Below, in pieces: positions 61,219 to 64,000 of a stretch of 64,000 nucleotides of DNA. Origin of the DNA: Bacillus crepusculi (GTDB taxonomy: Bacteria > Bacillota > Bacilli > Bacillales > Bacillaceae); assembly GCF_014764715.1 (NCBI RefSeq), contig NZ_JACXXE010000003.1, forward strand, positions 186,001 through 250,000. The letters run 5' to 3'. The translations under genes and the position numbers were made by a program. The notes beneath the pieces are model-generated. The model saw only the letters and a list, made by a program, of their open reading frames with translations. It was not told where the DNA came from and made no database searches. The stretch's first letter is position 1; each line of letters begins with the position of its first letter.

Positions 61219-61989
61219 ATGCTATTATTTTTTCAATTGACCGTATGGTTATTACTAGGTGCGCTTGCTGTGTATGTTTTTGCTGTATGGCGCTTTGAAC
61301 AAAAAGTAAAAGAAAAGATGTTTGCCATTCGTAAAACGTGGTATTGGATTTATGTAGCTGGTGCTGTTGTTTACTGGACAAATGACCCCTCTTCAATCTT
61401 CACCAATTGGATGCACTACTTGATCATTGCCGTTTTTTTCGCATTAACCGATGCATTCATTTTTCTCAGCTCCTATATTAAAAAACTTGGGAATCACGAG
61501 CTGGAAACCGACACCCATCAACTCCTTGAACAAAATAACGATCTACTGCATTCTTACCTCAATAAACTAAAAACGTACCAATACCTATTGAAAAACGAAC
61601 CGATCCATGTATATTATGGAAGTATAGAGGCATATATAGAGGGAATTGAGCGGCTGATTTATTCTTTTGCTGAAAAGATGAATATCCAAGCGGTTCTTTG
61701 TCCATATGATACGCAGGAACAAAAAGATGATCTGCTGCGGACACTTGACCAGCGAGCGCTCATTCAGGCAAAGCTTGACAGGCAGGAAGTATATTACGAT
61801 GATTTTGGCAAAATGGTACTCATCCCGTTTTCAGTAGCAGATGCACATTTTGTCATTAAACTGACCTCTGATGAGATTGTCACTGAGTTCGACTACTTAT
61901 TAATGACTTCACTTACAACGATTTATGACCTAATCTTGCCTGACGAAGAGGAAGGTGATGAAGATGGACCACGCACTTCAAGGGGATAG
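61219..61989 (+). CDS. spoIISA: Toxin SpoIISA
   Basis: 256 residues. Three N-terminal TM helices (LLFFQLTVWLLLGALAVYVF; WYWIYVAGAVVYW; HYLIIAVFFALTDAFIFLSS), then a cytosolic GAF-like domain with RLKTYQYLLK-type helix and VYYGSIEAYIEG. The match to B. subtilis SpoIISA is strong over the whole length. It damages the cytoplasmic membrane in the absence of antitoxin. ATG 61219 with GGAG 8 nt away. It overlaps spoIISB. Confidence 0.95.
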   Translation: MLLFFQLTVWLLLGALAVYVFAVWRFEQKVKEKMFAIRKTWYWIYVAGAVVYWTNDPSSIFTNWMHYLIIAVFFALTDAFIFLSSYIKKLGNHELETDTHQLLEQNNDLLHSYLNKLKTYQYLLKNEPIHVYYGSIEAYIEGIERLIYSFAEKMNIQAVLCPYDTQEQKDDLLRTLDQRALIQAKLDRQEVYYDDFGKMVLIPFSVADAHFVIKLTSDEIVTEFDYLLMTSLTTIYDLILPDEEEGDEDGPRTSRG

Positions 61990-62134
61990 CAACAATCGCA
62001 AGAAAAACCCTTTTAAGATTTTAAAGAAGAAGCGCCATATTAGTATGGCCGATTACAAGGTAAGCCCCCATACAGAGCGAATTTTCAAAAAGAATGAACA
62101 GCTCCTGGATGAGTATAAAAATAAAAAGGCTTGA
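61964..62134 (+). CDS. spoIISB: Antitoxin SpoIISB
   Basis: 56 residues, the same length as B. subtilis SpoIISB. Central NPFKILKKKRHIS and C-terminal YKVSPHTERIFKKNEQLLDE are the conserved SpoIISA-binding parts of this intrinsically disordered antitoxin. Starts inside spoIISA (26-bp overlap) with AAGGTG 6 nt upstream, so translation is coupled. Confidence 0.95.
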   Translation: MDHALQGDSNNRKKNPFKILKKKRHISMADYKVSPHTERIFKKNEQLLDEYKNKKA

Positions 62135-62143
62135 TCACACTAA

Positions 62144-62177
62144 AGGACGCGGAACGAAATCCGCGTCCTGATTCCTT
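62144..62177 (+). terminator. Terminator after spoIISB
   Basis: GGACGCGGA / TCCGCGTCC stem, with a T-run (CCTTTTTT) a few bases further on. Confidence 0.75.
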
Positions 62178-62232
62178 TTTTACATAGACGTGCATACAAT
62201 AAACCATACGCTGCAACGATTGAGGTGCCAAC

Positions 62233-62364
62233 ATGAAAAAGAAAGTGAAACAAATGAGATATGTTCAGTTTGCTGAATTTCAGCCGTCCCCTTATGTCCG
62301 CCAATTAAATGAAAAAAGTGAAGCAGTCATCCAATCATACAAACGTAAGCACTCACTTATTTAA
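62233..62364 (+). CDS. spoIISC: Second antitoxin SpoIISC (43 aa)
   Basis: 43 residues (MKKKVKQMRYVQFAEFQPSP, then YVRQLNEKSEAVIQSYKRKH and LI) with SD GAGGTG 5 nt upstream. Its C-terminal half aligns with SpoIISB (SP...E...YK-K), so the two antitoxins look related. In B. subtilis SpoIISC is a third component that also neutralises SpoIISA. It ends inside the 3' end of the convergent xlyA (12-bp overlap). Confidence 0.85.
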   Translation: MKKKVKQMRYVQFAEFQPSPYVRQLNEKSEAVIQSYKRKHSLI

Positions 62365-63252
62365 CAACTCAAGTAGCTTTTTCTTCGTTTTAGGCCCGTA
62401 TACCCCATCACTTGTCAGACCATTCACCAGCTGAAAACGCGCTACAGCATTGGCCGTCTTTTCTCCATAAATTCCGTCGACTCCCTTATCTACAGCCGTT
62501 TTATCAGGATAAAAATAAACAGCAGCAAGCGCTTTTTGGACGAGACTTACGTGCTCTCCCTTTGTCAGAGGAGATGTCATCTTTAACACTCCATCCGGCA
62601 GCTCAAACATGACCTTTCCATCATTTCGATAAATTTTGAGAACCTGTCCAATTTGAATCATGTTCGGATCGCTAATGTTATTCCACTTCTGCAGATCTTG
62701 AACAGTGACCCCATGGGCTTTGGCAATGCTCGTTAACGTATCCCCGCTTTTAACCACATACGTTATGACCGTCTCCGGATCACCTGCCGTTTCAATTCCT
62801 TTTTTAAATTCATCCCATGAAGATAAAAGCAGACGTGGACATGCTTTTCCAGACCAATGCTGATGCGTAACCACATTTGCAAGTGGAATGTCATGCTCTT
62901 TTAATAGCTTTTGAATGAGCCATTGAGCATGTTTGACAGCCTGCTGAAAGTTCCCATCCTCATTTTCACAAATTTCAATTCCAATTGATTTCCGGTTCCC
63001 ATTCCCATGTCCATCTCCTGCATGCCAGCCATTTTCATTTAAAGGCAAATGCTGAAAGATTTCATGATCATCCACTGTAAAGTGCCAGCTCACCTCTGTC
63101 CCTTGGCGTTTCACATATGCCGCATGACTTTTCGCATCAGCTCCTTTTGACGTGTTCGCTGTGTTATGAACAGTTACATACACCGGTGTCATGGCATATC
63201 CTGGCCGGTTTCCGTTCCCTACTGGAATAAAATCTCGATAAATTTGCACCAT
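62353..63252 (-). CDS. xlyA: N-acetylmuramoyl-L-alanine amidase, XlyA-type
   Basis: 299 residues. Amidase_2 domain (about 15-150) with zinc ligands His in VTVHNTANT, His in THQHWSGKACPR and Cys of the same block. A LysM domain follows (about 165-210, YVVKSGDTLTSIAKAHGVTV) and a C-terminal peptidoglycan-binding repeat (GVDGIYGEKTANAVARFQ). No signal peptide, consistent with a prophage endolysin needing a holin. Close to PBSX XlyA, which in B. subtilis also abuts spoIIS. Start 63252 with AGGGAG 8 nt away. Confidence 0.93.
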   Translation of the reverse strand: MVQIYRDFIPVGNGNRPGYAMTPVYVTVHNTANTSKGADAKSHAAYVKRQGTEVSWHFTVDDHEIFQHLPLNENGWHAGDGHGNGNRKSIGIEICENEDGNFQQAVKHAQWLIQKLLKEHDIPLANVVTHQHWSGKACPRLLLSSWDEFKKGIETAGDPETVITYVVKSGDTLTSIAKAHGVTVQDLQKWNNISDPNMIQIGQVLKIYRNDGKVMFELPDGVLKMTSPLTKGEHVSLVQKALAAVYFYPDKTAVDKGVDGIYGEKTANAVARFQLVNGLTSDGVYGPKTKKKLLELLNK

Positions 63253-63325
63253 GTTCTGCACTCCCTTTTGCTAAGTTGATTTGTTCTCTCTCATCAATCG
63301 GTGGCATTCGTAAGACAAATTTTGT

Positions 63326-63354
63326 TTGTTTTAGTCATAAGACTATGGTAAAAT
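63326..63354 (+). promoter_or_regulatory. Putative promoter upstream of the xkdA-like gene
   Basis: TTGTTT, 17 bp, TAAAAT on the plus strand. The roughly 310-bp stretch 63253-63561 otherwise shows only AT-rich sequence and the SD GGAGG at about 63549-63553; no phage-repressor-type operator pair is evident. Confidence 0.5.
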
Positions 63355-63561
63355 TTGAATTCAATCCTCCCTTTTGAACCGTGGAGAATGAAAAAATGAA
63401 GAAAAAAACAGGAATTAATTCCATTTTTATTGATTTTTATGTTAAAATTGTTAATAACAAGCCGATATATAAAGTAAGCGATAGCTTAATTAGCCAATTA
63501 GTCCTATATGGACTTTTCTTTTACACCAAAATAGAACATACGTTTGTATGGAGGTTTTTAA

Positions 63562-64000
63562 ATGACTGGTTTTTTAACCTATTTAGAAGAAGATATTAAG
63601 AAATTATACGCTCAACTACAAATAAGCGGTCCTGCTTATTTGGATATGCAAAGGATCGCTTCTGAATTTCATGTATGGGTCCACTACGAGGATACCGGCA
63701 GCATGATGATCAAACATCAAGGTCTTTACAGTATTGTTTTAAACAGATCGCTATCATCTGAAGAACAGTGGCAGGATTTTGCCCACGAGCTTTGTCATGT
63801 GCTGAAACACGCAGGCAATCATTTCAACATGCACAAGCTCTTTCGAGAACTGCAAGAGTTTCAGGCAAAACAATTCATGTATCACTTTTGTGTCCCGACC
63901 TTTTTACTGCTGCAAATGAAGCTTCCAAATCTTCGGCAGCAAGCCATTTTGCAAATTGCCCAAACATTTCACGTCACCTGGTCTTTTGCTGAAAAACGGC
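63562..64000 (+). CDS. xkdA: ImmA/IrrE-type metallopeptidase, XkdA-like (3' end outside window)
   Basis: The first 146 residues are in the window. The zinc motif HExxH is seen in FAHELCHVLKHAG, preceded by GLYSIVLNRSLSSEEQWQDF, as in peptidase M78 proteins that cleave phage/ICE repressors. In PBSX, XkdA is next to the repressor gene xre. The ATG follows TGGAGG. It is 310 bp divergent from xlyA, with no other phage gene between. Confidence 0.85.
   Translation, partial: MTGFLTYLEEDIKKLYAQLQISGPAYLDMQRIASEFHVWVHYEDTGSMMIKHQGLYSIVLNRSLSSEEQWQDFAHELCHVLKHAGNHFNMHKLFRELQEFQAKQFMYHFCVPTFLLLQMKLPNLRQQAILQIAQTFHVTWSFAEKR

Noticed and set aside
63381-63599. 72-codon frame between xlyA and xkdA
   Set aside because: Overlaps the SD and first codons of xkdA in another frame. 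The content is AT-rich and hydrophobic by composition only.
1-64000. CRISPR arrays, tRNA or rRNA genes, insertion sequences
   Set aside because: No regularly spaced repeats, no tRNA or rRNA signature and no transposase were seen on either strand.

Overview
The window is chromosomal DNA from a low-GC Gram-positive bacterium of the Bacillus pumilus group (B. pumilus, B. safensis or B. altitudinis type). Nearly every gene matches a recognisable Bacillus subtilis family. Gene order largely follows the B. subtilis ykoW-to-PBSX interval in reverse, with several insertions and replacements. I recalled the B. subtilis comparisons; nothing was searched. No rRNA, tRNA, CRISPR array, transposase or origin was seen.

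Layout. 1-8.5 kb: tail of an EAL protein, ykoM, ykoL-ykzB, tnrA, a lipoprotein gene, mgtE with its Mg2+ M-box, ykoJ, ykoI and the two-component pair ykoHG. 8.8-16.1 kb: intracellular protease isp, metE behind a cobalamin riboswitch, guaD, ohrB-ohrR-ohrA and a rap-phr pair. 16.2-26.2 kb: proBA behind a proline T-box, purU, ykkCD behind a guanidine-I riboswitch, a fused ada, ykkB, a PadR/HAAS pair, ykhA and ykgA. 26.3-38.4 kb: the dppABCDE-ykfABCD dipeptide and murein-peptide operon under a CodY-type promoter, proG and htrA. 38.6-41.5 kb: mhqA with an MhqR box, steT and a zinc-ribbon gene. 41.6-52.8 kb: an accessory carbohydrate locus combining a galactitol-type PTS, a zinc alcohol dehydrogenase, a complete acetoin-dehydrogenase-like E1/E2/E3 complex, two SDR proteins and a SorC-type regulator. 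53.0-58.6 kb: a sulfate ABC transporter operon behind a leader terminator, then ggt. 58.8-64 kb: an ASCH protein, ykaA-pit, the three-gene spoIISABC cassette, the PBSX-type amidase xlyA and the start of an xkdA-like gene.

How the genes connect. In the accessory locus two separate promoters have the same -35/-10 sequences and spacing, each followed by the same operator-like motif (TGTTACNTTTGTAA). This ties the PTS/dehydrogenase unit and the E1/E2/E3/SDR unit into one regulon. The dpp-ykf operon imports and degrades cell-wall and other dipeptides. RNA control is dense: M-box, cobalamin, guanidine-I, T-box and a leader terminator on the sulfate operon that I do not recognise.

The most unusual structure is a dispersed element of about 130-167 bp, present four times (255, 4766, 30287, 38388). 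Each copy has short terminal inverted repeats (TGTNGACAAA) and a strong internal hairpin, and each is flanked on both sides by near-identical copies of the local transcription-terminator hairpin. The hairpin sequence differs at every locus, which looks like insertion at terminators with duplication of the hairpin.
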